The translations under genes and the position numbers were made by a program. The notes under the pieces are model-generated. The model saw nothing but the letters and a program-made list of their open reading frames with translations, did no database searches and had not been told where the DNA came from. 64,000 bases of DNA from assembly GCF_005434975.1 (NCBI RefSeq), contig NZ_SKCJ01000001.1, positions 124,001-188,000 on the forward strand, read 5' to 3'. The DNA comes from Parerythrobacter lutipelagi (GTDB taxonomy: Bacteria > Pseudomonadota > Alphaproteobacteria > Sphingomonadales > Sphingomonadaceae). Positions 26,389-35,700 of this stretch are shown here, piece after piece; positions within the stretch are counted from its first letter, which is position 1, and the number at the start of each line of letters is the position of its first letter.

Positions 26389-27750
26389 TCAACGAAACGC
26401 GTGGATCGTCCCGCCATCGTCGAGCACATAGAGCGTACCGTTTGCCACGACCGGCGGCAGGGAAACGGCTTCATCCAATTCACGGTAAAGGCTGGCCGAC
26501 CCTTCGCCGGTGCTGATCTTGTAGATCGCACCCCGCGTGCTGGCGACCCACAGCGAATTACCGGCGAGCACCGGGCCCGTCCAAAAGATCGGCCCTTCCT
26601 TGTCTTCCATGTCGCGATAGCGCTGTAGCTGCGATATCCAGCGGACTTTCCCTGTGCTCCTCGCAATGGCGAGCAACCGTGCATCATCGGTCAGCGCAAA
26701 AATCCATTCACCAGCGATCGCAGGTGTCGAGATGCCTGCGACATTGATTTCCCACTGACGTTGGCCGGTGACCAGTTCATAGGCAGCCATACGGCCGCCC
26801 TGCCCAAGCGCGTAGACGCGGCCCTGGTCGATGATCGGATCTGCATCGATATCGTAAAGCGAGCCAACGCTGGTCGAGATCGAAGTCAACGCGAGGGCAT
26901 CCGACCACAAGGTGCGTCCATTCTCGTAACGATAAGCAACCAGCTCCCCCGAACTGTAGCCGGCGACAACGGTGCCCTGAGCGGCGGACGGTGCAGCAAC
27001 TCCGAACACGCCAGCCTGAGCTGTCGAGCCCGATTCATCCCACAGGGTTTTGCCATCCGCCGTGTTGAGCGCATGGATCTGGTTGTCCTGCGTCATCACA
27101 AACACGGAGTTGAATGCAATCGTCGGCGATCCACGAAGCGGGCCGGCGGGTTTGGCGGTCCAGATCTCCGCCCCGGAGTTCGCGTCAAGTGCGACGACTT
27201 CGCCCACCCCACTGGTGGCGTAAACACGGCCGGCAGCGAAGCTTGCGCCGCCACCGAACGCCGAAGCAGATTGATCCTCGTCGATCTTCATCCGGTATGT
27301 CCACCGGCGGGCCCCGCTTTGCGCATCGAACGCGTGAACCATGCCATCCGTGCCGACCACGAACAGCTTGCCGTCGCCGATCACCGGCGCAGCGGCCAAG
27401 CGGCGCCGAGTGGTCGATCCGGCGATGGTTGCAGTCCAAGCCTGTGAGGGGCTTGCGGAAATGGCGAGGTGGCCGTTCGCCTTGCCCGCGTTGCCGCCAG
27501 CTTGCGGCCAATCGGGATTGGTCTGTGCAGGCGGCAGAACGACCGAAACCGATTGAAGCGCAGGATCTACCTTCGCGCCGGTCTCGATCCGTGAAAGCAC
27601 TGGAATACGCTCGCCGACGGTCGGCGTCGTCTTCGGACCATCGCCACCGCCGATAATTCCGCAAGCGCCGAGCGATCCCGCCAGGGCAATAGCCATCGCG
27701 CCGCGCAACGCGCTTTGCATGTTAATCAGTCGCTTGGTCTTGACGATCAT
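26389..27750 (-). CDS. bamB: outer membrane assembly lipoprotein BamB
   Basis: 453 residues from ATG 27750, chosen because GAGGA precedes it and the lipobox LAGSLGAC then falls at about residues 20-27. The mature part is a PQQ-type beta-propeller, with repeats such as GKLFVVGTDGMVHAFDAQSGARRW and GRVYATSGVGEVVALDANSG. BamB scaffolds the BAM complex that inserts beta-barrel proteins. The upstream TPR gene ends 13 bp before, the usual alphaproteobacterial pairing. Confidence 0.92.
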   Translation of the reverse strand: MIVKTKRLINMQSALRGAMAIALAGSLGACGIIGGGDGPKTTPTVGERIPVLSRIETGAKVDPALQSVSVVLPPAQTNPDWPQAGGNAGKANGHLAISASPSQAWTATIAGSTTRRRLAAAPVIGDGKLFVVGTDGMVHAFDAQSGARRWTYRMKIDEDQSASAFGGGASFAAGRVYATSGVGEVVALDANSGAEIWTAKPAGPLRGSPTIAFNSVFVMTQDNQIHALNTADGKTLWDESGSTAQAGVFGVAAPSAAQGTVVAGYSSGELVAYRYENGRTLWSDALALTSISTSVGSLYDIDADPIIDQGRVYALGQGGRMAAYELVTGQRQWEINVAGISTPAIAGEWIFALTDDARLLAIARSTGKVRWISQLQRYRDMEDKEGPIFWTGPVLAGNSLWVASTRGAIYKISTGEGSASLYRELDEAVSLPPVVANGTLYVLDDGGTIHAFR

Positions 27751-27763
27751 CAGGATATTGTCC

Positions 27764-28555
27764 TCAATTCTGTGGTGCCGGCACGGGCTGAGCGCCCTCG
27801 ACCTCGGCCAGTTCGTCGAGCACTTCCTCGACATCTTCGATGGCATCGACGCCCAGCACACCCGCACGCTGGCGAGCGCGCGAGCGCAGGGATTCCGGCA
27901 CATCCTTGTCCTTGGCGATCTGCGCGAACAGGGCGCCCGCCTCTTCCGGCTTGTTCTGCTTGAGATAGGCAAACGCGGTCAATTCACCGGCGCTTCCGAA
28001 AAACGCGTGGCCGGGTGTCGCCATTGTCTGGAGGCGCGCGATAATGTCTTCCGGCTTGCGGCTGTCGAATGTCGCTGTGATGGCACGCACCAGCGCGAGA
28101 TCGCGCAGCGCCTGAGCTGCGTTTTCGTCGGACACTATGGCTTCGAATATCTCGGCCGCCTCGGCATTGCGCCCTTGCTCCAGCGCGATCCCCGCCTTCA
28201 GCATCTGCGCATTGGTCTTTGCCGCACCATTGCCGCTCGCGATCAGTTCGTCGAGCTGGTCTGACGCGGTTTCCAGATTTCCGGCTTCGAGCTGATCCAG
28301 CGCGGCCACCAGTGCCTCGCTGTCTTTCTCCTTCGCCGCTTCCTGCTGGCTGTCCCAGAACAGATATCCGGCAAGCGCGAGCAGTCCTGCTGCAACGACC
28401 CCGATGAGCAACTTGCCATAATGCTTGGCGAAGTCGGCATACTGGTCCTGACGGACAGCATCGTCGATCTCGCGCAGCAGGACTTCGTCCTGTGCGGCCT
28501 TGATTTCGGCCTTCTTGTCGGTGCCGGATGAATTTGAAGTCGGTTTGAGGGCCAC
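27764..28555 (-). CDS. membrane-anchored tetratricopeptide protein (YfgM-like)
   Basis: 263 residues. A cytoplasmic N-terminus of about 55 residues (with VLLREIDDAVRQDQYADFAKHYG) leads to one membrane helix (LLIGVVAAGLLALAGYLFW) and a periplasmic helical repeat region with TPR-like spacing (AEIFEAIVSDENAAQALRDL). It corresponds to the YfgM family, an ancillary factor of SecYEG and periplasmic chaperones in E. coli, where it is also next to bamB. It precedes bamB by 13 bp in one operon. Confidence 0.88.
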   Translation of the reverse strand: MALKPTSNSSGTDKKAEIKAAQDEVLLREIDDAVRQDQYADFAKHYGKLLIGVVAAGLLALAGYLFWDSQQEAAKEKDSEALVAALDQLEAGNLETASDQLDELIASGNGAAKTNAQMLKAGIALEQGRNAEAAEIFEAIVSDENAAQALRDLALVRAITATFDSRKPEDIIARLQTMATPGHAFFGSAGELTAFAYLKQNKPEEAGALFAQIAKDKDVPESLRSRARQRAGVLGVDAIEDVEEVLDELAEVEGAQPVPAPQN

Positions 28556-28681
28556 GTCCGGGCTCTTCCAATCTGCTGCAATTACGGGTTTCGCGTCTTT
28601 AGACGATGAGCGTCGCGATGCAATTCACAAGTGGAATCCTGTCCCCCAAAGCGTGAACCGCGGCTGAAGAGAGATTCGCCA

Positions 28682-29818
28682 TCATGGCAGCGTGCTTCGG
28701 CCCATCGCGTTGGCATAAAGCCTGCGATACGTCGCAATCATGGCTTTCTCGTCGAAATCCGACCGCGCTTTCAACTGGTTTGCCTGCCCCAGTGATTGCC
28801 GCCGGTCTGCGTCACCCGCTAGGTGCAGCAAGGTACCCGCAAGGGCGTCTTCATCTCCGGCTGGACTGATCAACCGGGCATTCTCGTCGCTTAGCATATG
28901 CGCAATATCGCCAACCGCCGGTGCGGCGACTGGCTTGCCCGCCGCCATCGCTTCGACGACTGAGATCGGGAATTGCTCGGTATCGGATGACAGCGCGAAA
29001 ATATCGAACAGGCCGACAAACCTTCGGGGGTCGCGCGCGAAGCCCGGCAAATGCACCCGGTCGGCGATACCCAGTCGCCTGGCCTCATCACCAATGGCCT
29101 GCGCTTCGGGACCCTCACCGACGATGACCAGTTGCCACGGCTCTGGCAGAGACGAAAAAGCGCGGACCAGCGACGGGATGTTCTTGACCTTGCGCAGGCC
29201 CGCCACGGTTCCGAGCCACAAATCGCCTTCACGCTTGCGAATACCCGGCAACGCATTGCCGCGTGGCGGTTTGGCAAACGCCTGAGTGTCGATGCCGTTA
29301 GGTATCTGCCGCACCCGGTTAATCGGTATGCGCCATGTCTCGAGGGCAATTTCTTCCAGTGTCTCGGAAGGCACAATCAGATTGGAAGCCCGGCCCAGCG
29401 CGATGCGGCGATACCAGTTGCGAGAGGTTTTGAGCTTATGCCGCTCGTCTTCATTGAATCCGTCTTCGTGGTGAATCAATGGCGGAAGTCCAAGATGCTG
29501 GCCGAAAATCGTGTGCGCCATGGCCGCATCCATCGCGCCCCAATTGTATGTCAGGACAAGATCGTATCCGCGCATGCCCTGCGCAATCCGGTGCAACCGC
29601 CCCGGGGTCGGCCGCCCTTGAAGTGGTGGAAAGTCCTGCGGATAAGTCACTTCAATATCATTGGAAATCAGTCTGGCCGCCTCCAGCCGGTCAGGCACAG
29701 CTGAAACGATTGTATGGCAGACACCGGAGCCGAAAGCATTGATCAGCTGGACGCAGCGCAGTTCTTTGCCCCCCGCCGAAAAGGTCGAGTGCAGATGAAG
29801 AACATGCGGCCGCGACAT
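28682..29818 (-). CDS. GT4 family glycosyltransferase
   Basis: 378 residues from ATG 29818 (MSRPHVLHLHSTFSAGGKEL), where the GT-B fold begins. The C-terminal half carries the GT4 pattern: LGTVAGLRKVKNIPSLVRAF, WQLVIVGEGPEAQAI, VHLPGFARDPRRF and the E-x7-E motif in SDTEQFPISVVEAMAAGKPV. It transfers a sugar from a nucleotide donor, probably to a polysaccharide or lipid. It is downstream of the alpha/beta hydrolase gene by 11 bp. No other glycan genes are near, so the product is unknown. Confidence 0.88.
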   Translation of the reverse strand: MSRPHVLHLHSTFSAGGKELRCVQLINAFGSGVCHTIVSAVPDRLEAARLISNDIEVTYPQDFPPLQGRPTPGRLHRIAQGMRGYDLVLTYNWGAMDAAMAHTIFGQHLGLPPLIHHEDGFNEDERHKLKTSRNWYRRIALGRASNLIVPSETLEEIALETWRIPINRVRQIPNGIDTQAFAKPPRGNALPGIRKREGDLWLGTVAGLRKVKNIPSLVRAFSSLPEPWQLVIVGEGPEAQAIGDEARRLGIADRVHLPGFARDPRRFVGLFDIFALSSDTEQFPISVVEAMAAGKPVAAPAVGDIAHMLSDENARLISPAGDEDALAGTLLHLAGDADRRQSLGQANQLKARSDFDEKAMIATYRRLYANAMGRSTLP

Positions 29819-29829
29819 GCCTTCCAAAC

Positions 29830-30705
29830 TCACGTGATCTTGGCGAAAAGAGCGTCCATCGCGGCGACCGACTCGGGCTCGGTCAGCAAGGGAGCGTGGC
29901 CGCTGCCTGCAATCGTGACGGCGCTCGCCAGCGGCAGCCGTGCAAGCATCTTTTCCAGCGTCGCTTCTGTCAGAATATCCGACCGCTCGCCCCGCACGAA
30001 GAGTACCGGCCGCCCGTCGAGCGCCTGCAGCGCCGGCCACAAATCCGGGGGCGCCGCGCCGTCATCTTGGGCAAACGGCTCAGCGATCTTCATGTCGTAG
30101 TCGAAGCCGATGCGGCCATTCTGCTGCACAACCATGCTTCGCTTGGCCATGTCGAGCCATTGCTCGATCCCGAACTTCGGGTGCGCTTCGCCATGGACCT
30201 CCTGCAACGCGCGGGCAGCGTGCATCCACGTCGCATAGCTGCGCCCCTGACCGACATATTCGCGAATTCGCTCGATCCCGGCCCCATCTACGTCGGGACC
30301 GATATCGTTCAGGACTGCAGCAGCAATACGGTCCGGATCGCTTGCAGCGAGCAGCATGGTCATCAGGCCGCCAAGCGAAGTTCCGATGGCGATAAACCGT
30401 TCGATTCCTTCCTGCTCAAGCAGTGCGATGAGATCCTGAACATAATGCAGAGGATTGTAGGTCGCGGCATCCGCGGCGTATTCGCTCATCCCGCGTCCAC
30501 GCATTTCCGGAACGATCACCCGCCATTTGCCAGCTAGGCGGTCGGCGACTTCCGCGAAATCGCGCGCATTCCGGGTTAGCCCGTGCAGGCAGATGACCGG
30601 CGGGCGCCCTTCACGATCAGGGCCCTCCCCGCCAGGATAATCGCGGAAATGCAGTTTGAGACCGTCATTGCTGGTCCAGTATCGGTTGGCAAAACCCTGT
30701 TCCAT
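29830..30705 (-). CDS. alpha/beta hydrolase
   Basis: 291 residues from ATG 30705 (MEQGFANRYWTSNDGLKLHF). Alpha/beta hydrolase motifs are VICLHGLTRNARDF for the oxyanion turn, the nucleophile elbow GTSLGGLM, RGRGMSEYA, and the late His in IAGSGHAPLL. The acid is likely the Asp in FVRGERSDILTE. Substrate unknown. It is divergent from selO, with 98 bp between starts, and may be co-transcribed with the glycosyltransferase. Confidence 0.87.
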   Translation of the reverse strand: MEQGFANRYWTSNDGLKLHFRDYPGGEGPDREGRPPVICLHGLTRNARDFAEVADRLAGKWRVIVPEMRGRGMSEYAADAATYNPLHYVQDLIALLEQEGIERFIAIGTSLGGLMTMLLAASDPDRIAAAVLNDIGPDVDGAGIERIREYVGQGRSYATWMHAARALQEVHGEAHPKFGIEQWLDMAKRSMVVQQNGRIGFDYDMKIAEPFAQDDGAAPPDLWPALQALDGRPVLFVRGERSDILTEATLEKMLARLPLASAVTIAGSGHAPLLTEPESVAAMDALFAKIT

Positions 30706-30803
30706 CGGCGCGAAACCTGTCCTTGTCACAGCTGGATACGTCGAACCCGCAAAGATTCCGCAATCCCATTGCAGCTTTCGCCGCACATGGCCACAGTCGC
30801 TTG

Positions 30804-32201
30804 ATGTCCTCACCCACAACCAGCACGGCGTACCGGCCGGACCCGGCCATCAATTCGATTGCATCATGGATCGGCTCCCCGGTGTCCGCAGCCGATTTTC
30901 CGGCAACTGAACTCCGCTTCCGCAATGATCGGGCCGCAGCATCGGTCGGTCTCGACAGTCTGTCCAATCAGGACTGGCTGCGCCATTTCGGTCGGTTTGA
31001 TCCTTTACCGGGCAATCTTGCGGAACCGTTGGCGCTCAAATATCACGGCCACCAGTTTCGATCATACAATCCGGATATTGGCGATGGCCGCGGCTTTCTG
31101 TTTGCGCAGCTGCGCGACAACGCAGGGCGGCTACTCGACCTTGGCACCAAAGGATCGGGCCAAACGCCTTACAGCCGCGCCGGTGACGGTCGCCTGACGC
31201 TGAAAGGGGCGGTCAGAGAGATCATGGCGACAGAGATGCTCGATGCGCTCGGTGTCTACACTTCGAAAACTTTCTCTGTGGTGGAAACAGGAGAGCAGCT
31301 GTCACGCAATGACGAACCTTCGCCGACCCGGTCGGCGGTGCTCACCCGGCTTAGCCACGGGCATATCAGGATCGGCACATTCCAGCGCCTGCTTGCTCAC
31401 GAGAATGAAGCCGAAATGTCGCAACTGGTGGCCTATTGCCTGGAGAATTTTCCAGGCCCGATGCCGCCTGATGAGGCCCCGGGCCGAAGCGAGCCAGCGG
31501 TTATCCTGATGCATCAGGTCGTCGAGCGCCTGGCCGATCTTGCCGCATCATGGATGGTCGCCGGGTTCGTCCACGGCGTGCTCAACACAGACAACATGAA
31601 CATCTCGGGCGAGAGTTTCGATTACGGTCCGTGGCGCTGGTTGCCGCAATGGGATCAGAGTTTCACCGCGGCCTATTTCGACCATCAGGGCCTCTACGCC
31701 TTTGGTCGCCAGCCTGAAGCACTGAACTGGAATTGCGGACAATTGGCAGTGGCATTGAGGCTGCTTGCAGATGCCCCTCCGCTGATTGCCGCGATGGAAC
31801 GTTTCGGACCGCTTTATATGCAAGCGGTGGCGCGGCGCTGGTGCTGGCGGCTGGGAGTGAACTCGCGCGGCGCAGAGGCAGATGGCGCACTGATCGCCGC
31901 CAGCGAGAAGAAGATGCGGGACGACGGCACTGGCCCGGATGAGTTTTTCTATCGCCATCGCGGCGGGAAGGGGGCGTCAGGGGCGCTCGAGGACGCGCTT
32001 GACGGATACACCGCCTTGCCTTTGCAGCACGGCTTCTGGTCGGAAGGACAGCCACAGAGCATGCTGATCGAAGAAGTCGAAGATATCTGGTCCTCGATCG
32101 ACAAGCACGACGACTGGTCACCGCTGGAACTTAAGATTGGCTCCATACGCCGGATGGGAGACGCACTCGGCGCGCCGCCCCAACCGTCTGGACATATCTG
32201 A
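30804..32201 (+). CDS. selO: protein adenylyltransferase SelO (YdiU/UPF0061)
   Basis: 465 residues from ATG 30804; the in-frame TTG at 30723 is less likely. Pseudokinase-like motifs of SelO are present: LALKYHGHQFRSYNPDIGDGRG, GTKGSGQTPYSRAGDGR, GVYTSKTFSVVETGE and the active-site block HGVLNTDNMNISGESFDYGP. SelO transfers AMP from ATP to Ser, Thr or Tyr of target proteins and has a role in redox homeostasis. It is somewhat short beside typical SelO (about 480 or more) and has HQFRSYNP where many have HQFGGWAP. Confidence 0.9.
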   Translation: MSSPTTSTAYRPDPAINSIASWIGSPVSAADFPATELRFRNDRAAASVGLDSLSNQDWLRHFGRFDPLPGNLAEPLALKYHGHQFRSYNPDIGDGRGFLFAQLRDNAGRLLDLGTKGSGQTPYSRAGDGRLTLKGAVREIMATEMLDALGVYTSKTFSVVETGEQLSRNDEPSPTRSAVLTRLSHGHIRIGTFQRLLAHENEAEMSQLVAYCLENFPGPMPPDEAPGRSEPAVILMHQVVERLADLAASWMVAGFVHGVLNTDNMNISGESFDYGPWRWLPQWDQSFTAAYFDHQGLYAFGRQPEALNWNCGQLAVALRLLADAPPLIAAMERFGPLYMQAVARRWCWRLGVNSRGAEADGALIAASEKKMRDDGTGPDEFFYRHRGGKGASGALEDALDGYTALPLQHGFWSEGQPQSMLIEEVEDIWSSIDKHDDWSPLELKIGSIRRMGDALGAPPQPSGHI

Positions 32202-32207
32202 AGCGGA

Positions 32208-32747
32208 CTAGCGCTGCGGCGCGCCGGTGCTCATTTCGACCGGCTGCAGGTCAATCCCCACCAGCTTCCACATCCCTTGCTCCCACTGGTAGTACAGGTC
32301 GAAGGACAAGGCGATAGGCCGAATCTGGAAGAAGCCCTGCACGCGAAAAATGTCCTCCCGGATCATTTGCGGTGCCTGATTGTAGGTCGGCGGCACAAGC
32401 AGTGCATTCGACAAGTCGATCCGCGAGTTGCGAATGCCCGCGAATATCTCTGACAGGCGCGAGGCGTTGTTCTGGATCTGGAAACTCTGCGCAGAGATAT
32501 CGCGCAAAACGGAATAATTGCCAGAGCGGTTCGCATGGTCGACGGCGGAGATGGTCGACCAGATCATTTTGGACAGTTCCAGCTGGCTCGGCGTCGGCCG
32601 CATTGAAGGCGGTGGCTGAACCTGCGGCACGCCTGCAGGTTGCGTTTGCGCCTGTGACTGAAGCGGCACCAGCGCAGCTGAAAGTGCCAAGAAAAATGCC
32701 GGAGCGCGAAGCCCCGGCATCTTTGATTTTAAAGCGATCCTGTTCAT
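32208..32747 (-). CDS. small secreted protein, unknown function
   Basis: 179 residues with a signal peptide (APAFFLALSAALVPLQSQAQ) and a Pro-rich linker. The rest (SKMIWSTISAVDHANRSGNY, SFQIQNNASRLSEIFAGIR, IALSFDLYYQWEQGMWKLVG) has an NTF2-like helix-then-sheet pattern, which I infer rather than recognise. It starts 18 bp after the adhesin stop on the same strand and could be read from the same transcript. Similar proteins are, to my knowledge, common in Sphingomonadales without an adhesin, so the link is not firm. Confidence 0.75.
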   Translation of the reverse strand: MNRIALKSKMPGLRAPAFFLALSAALVPLQSQAQTQPAGVPQVQPPPSMRPTPSQLELSKMIWSTISAVDHANRSGNYSVLRDISAQSFQIQNNASRLSEIFAGIRNSRIDLSNALLVPPTYNQAPQMIREDIFRVQGFFQIRPIALSFDLYYQWEQGMWKLVGIDLQPVEMSTGAPQR

Positions 32748-32765
32748 GACCGCTTGTCTAGCGTC

Positions 32766-35700
32766 TTACCAAGCGACTTGGAAGCCGCCGCGTGCACCGA
32801 TTTCGCCGCTGTCGAAGCCAACGCCCACACCAGCCGAGAACGCAGCGTTCTCGCTAAGCCGTGCGGTGAACGCCATCGTACCGGCGCCCTTGTCCTCGAA
32901 GTAGCCGACACCGCCCGAGAGAGCGAAGGTCGTGCCTGCCGGAAGCATCGGCGATTCCATTGCCAGCGCCATTGCGACACCTTCGTTGGAACGTCCGATT
33001 GCATCGCGGTTTGCGGCGGTTTCACCAAACAGCTGGTTGATCTGATTGGTGTGGTTTGACGTGAGCGTCTGCAGGGTTGCGATGTTGCCTGCATTCGTTG
33101 CGATGTTCACGCTGTTGGTGGCAATGTTGCCTGCGTTGACGGCGATATTCGCCGTGTTGGTCGCAATCGACGTACGGATCGAAGGATCGCGGCCAAGAAC
33201 ACCATTGGCATCCACGGTCACGACTTCACCCGCGTCGGTCTGGGCAGCGGTGCTTGCGGCGATATCGCCAACCCGAACCGAACTGCCCGCGCCGCCCAGC
33301 GCAACCTGATTGGCTGCGGTGGTCGTTGCGCCGACACCGACTGCAGTCGAGCCGTCGAAGCCTGCCGAAGCGCTCTGACCCAGCGCAGTGGACTGGAAGC
33401 CCGCCGCATTGGCCTGGCGCCCCAGAGCCGTCGATTGCCCGCCGGTAGCAGAAGCCTGCCAACCGAAGGCCTGTGCACCGATCCCGCTGGCAATCGCTTC
33501 GCCGCCAATCGCGGTCGAATGGAAGCCTGTGGCCTGCGCCGCATCACCGATGGCGACCGCATCTTCATCAGAAGCAACCGCCAGGTTACCGACCGCTGTT
33601 GCCGTCAAGCCGGATGCCGAAGCCCCTTCGCCTACTGCAACCGAGCGAACACCTGTTGCCGAAGCAAGGTGACCCAAGGCTGTTGCACGCTCAGCGTTGG
33701 CGACCGAGCGCCAACCGTAAGCGGATGCTCCTGGCCCCTGTGCCAATGCCTCACCACCGACCGAGGTGGTCGAATTGCCCAACGCCCGTGCACCGGTACC
33801 AGCATCGTCACCGCCGATAGCAACCGCATCGACGCCCGTGGCACTGCTACCGTTACCGATCGAGATGCTCGCGACACCGCTGGCTGCGGCCTGGTCACCC
33901 TGCGCGATGGCGAAGTCCGCGGTTGCATCGGCATTTTCACCAATGGCCACAGAACGCTCGCCCGTCGCATCGGCCAGATGGCCGAGAGCTGTCGACCGAA
34001 CACCCGTGGCATTCGCACGCCAACCAAGAGCCGTTGTACCAGCTTGGGTTGCAGAGCTTTCCGCACCGACCGAGACAGAATTCAGCCCGGATGAAACGGA
34101 ACCTTCACCGATCGCGACGCCGTCGTCCCCGGATGCATTCGCACCGATACCGACTGCCGTAGAAGTGTTGCCAGTTGCCCGACTGTTTACACCCGTAGCG
34201 GTTCCTCCGATGGCACTGGCCAACGCTCCGACGCCCAACGCAGTCGAATTGGTACCGCCGGCGACCGAATTCACACCCACTGCAGTCGAGAACTGCCCGG
34301 TCGCATTGGAAGTCTGGCCGACTGCGGTGCTGAACGTGTTCGTCGCCTGAGCGAGATAGCCTACCGCTGTTGCAGCACTGCCCGTAGAGTTCGCCCGTGA
34401 ACCAATTGCCGTGTTGTTCTGGGTCGAGGTTGCATTTGCGCCGACTGCAACGCCTTCGCTGCCCGACGCCGAAGCATCGGTACCGACGGCTGTGCTGTCC
34501 ACACCGGTTGCGCTTGCGCGCGAACCGACTGCGGTTGCATCGGTTTGCGTTGCCGAAGCAAACGTACCGACTGCAGTGCTATCCGTACCGGTAGAGCTTG
34601 CATTGAAGCCGTTGGCGGTGCTGGCGATACCTGCAGAGTTTGCAAATGAGCCGGTGGCGATCGAGTTTTGACCACCCGAGTTGGCGTTCGAGCCAAAGGC
34701 AGCGCTGTTTTCACCGCCTGAGTTGGCGAAATGGCCAACCGCAGTCGATTCCGTGCCCCCGGCGTTCGAGTCATCACCGACCGATGTTGCACCGTCGGCA
34801 TTGGCCTGAGCGTTCTGGCCGACTGCTGTGGCATTTTCACCGGCTGCCGAGCTATTCTCGCCCAGTGAAGTGCTGTCGTCGCCCGTCGCCGAGGAATTCG
34901 CACCATATGCAGCGGAATTGGCACCCGTAGCTGCCGAACCGGCACCGACTGCTGTCGATCCGCTCGCGATGGCTCCGTCACCGATCGCCACTGCGCCAGC
35001 CGATGTTGCTGCCGCATTGCGGCCGATCGCTATCGCACCTTCTTCCGATGCGGTTGCACCTACACCACCGGCGAATGAGGCATCGCCACTAGCTACCGAA
35101 TTTGTGCCGGTCGCGGTGGAGCTTGCGCCGGTCGCTTGCGCGCCGTAACCATAGGACGCGCCGAAATCGCCACTGGCAACCGTGTCACCGCCTACTGCAA
35201 CGGCCGCAAGGCCTGATGCGGCTGCACCCGTTCCCGTACCAAAACCGTCACCGCCAATGGCGATCGCACCGCCATTGGTTGCCTGCGCTTCTGTACCGAG
35301 AGCGATGGACTGGAAGCCGGACGCAAGTGCGCCCTGACCATCACCGGTCAGGTCGTTGCCGATTGCAATGCCGAAATCGCCGCTCGCATTCGAAACGTTA
35401 CCATGCGCGATCGACTGGTTGCCGGTGGCACTGGCCATATTGCCCATCGCCATCGAACTCATACCCTGCGCGAGCGAATTGTTGCCTACAGCGACGCTGT
35501 TCACTGATTGAGCGCGGGCTGCGGTGCCGATTGCAACGCTGTCTTCTTCCGAAGCATTCGCAAGCTCACCGATTGCAGTTGAGCCTTCCGCCCCGGCAGC
35601 GGAATCCAGACCGACAGCGATCGAGTTATCGCCATTCGCACTCGAATTCTTGCCAACTGCCGTCGAGTTGTCACCTGTCGCGTCCGCATCGTTGCCGAGC

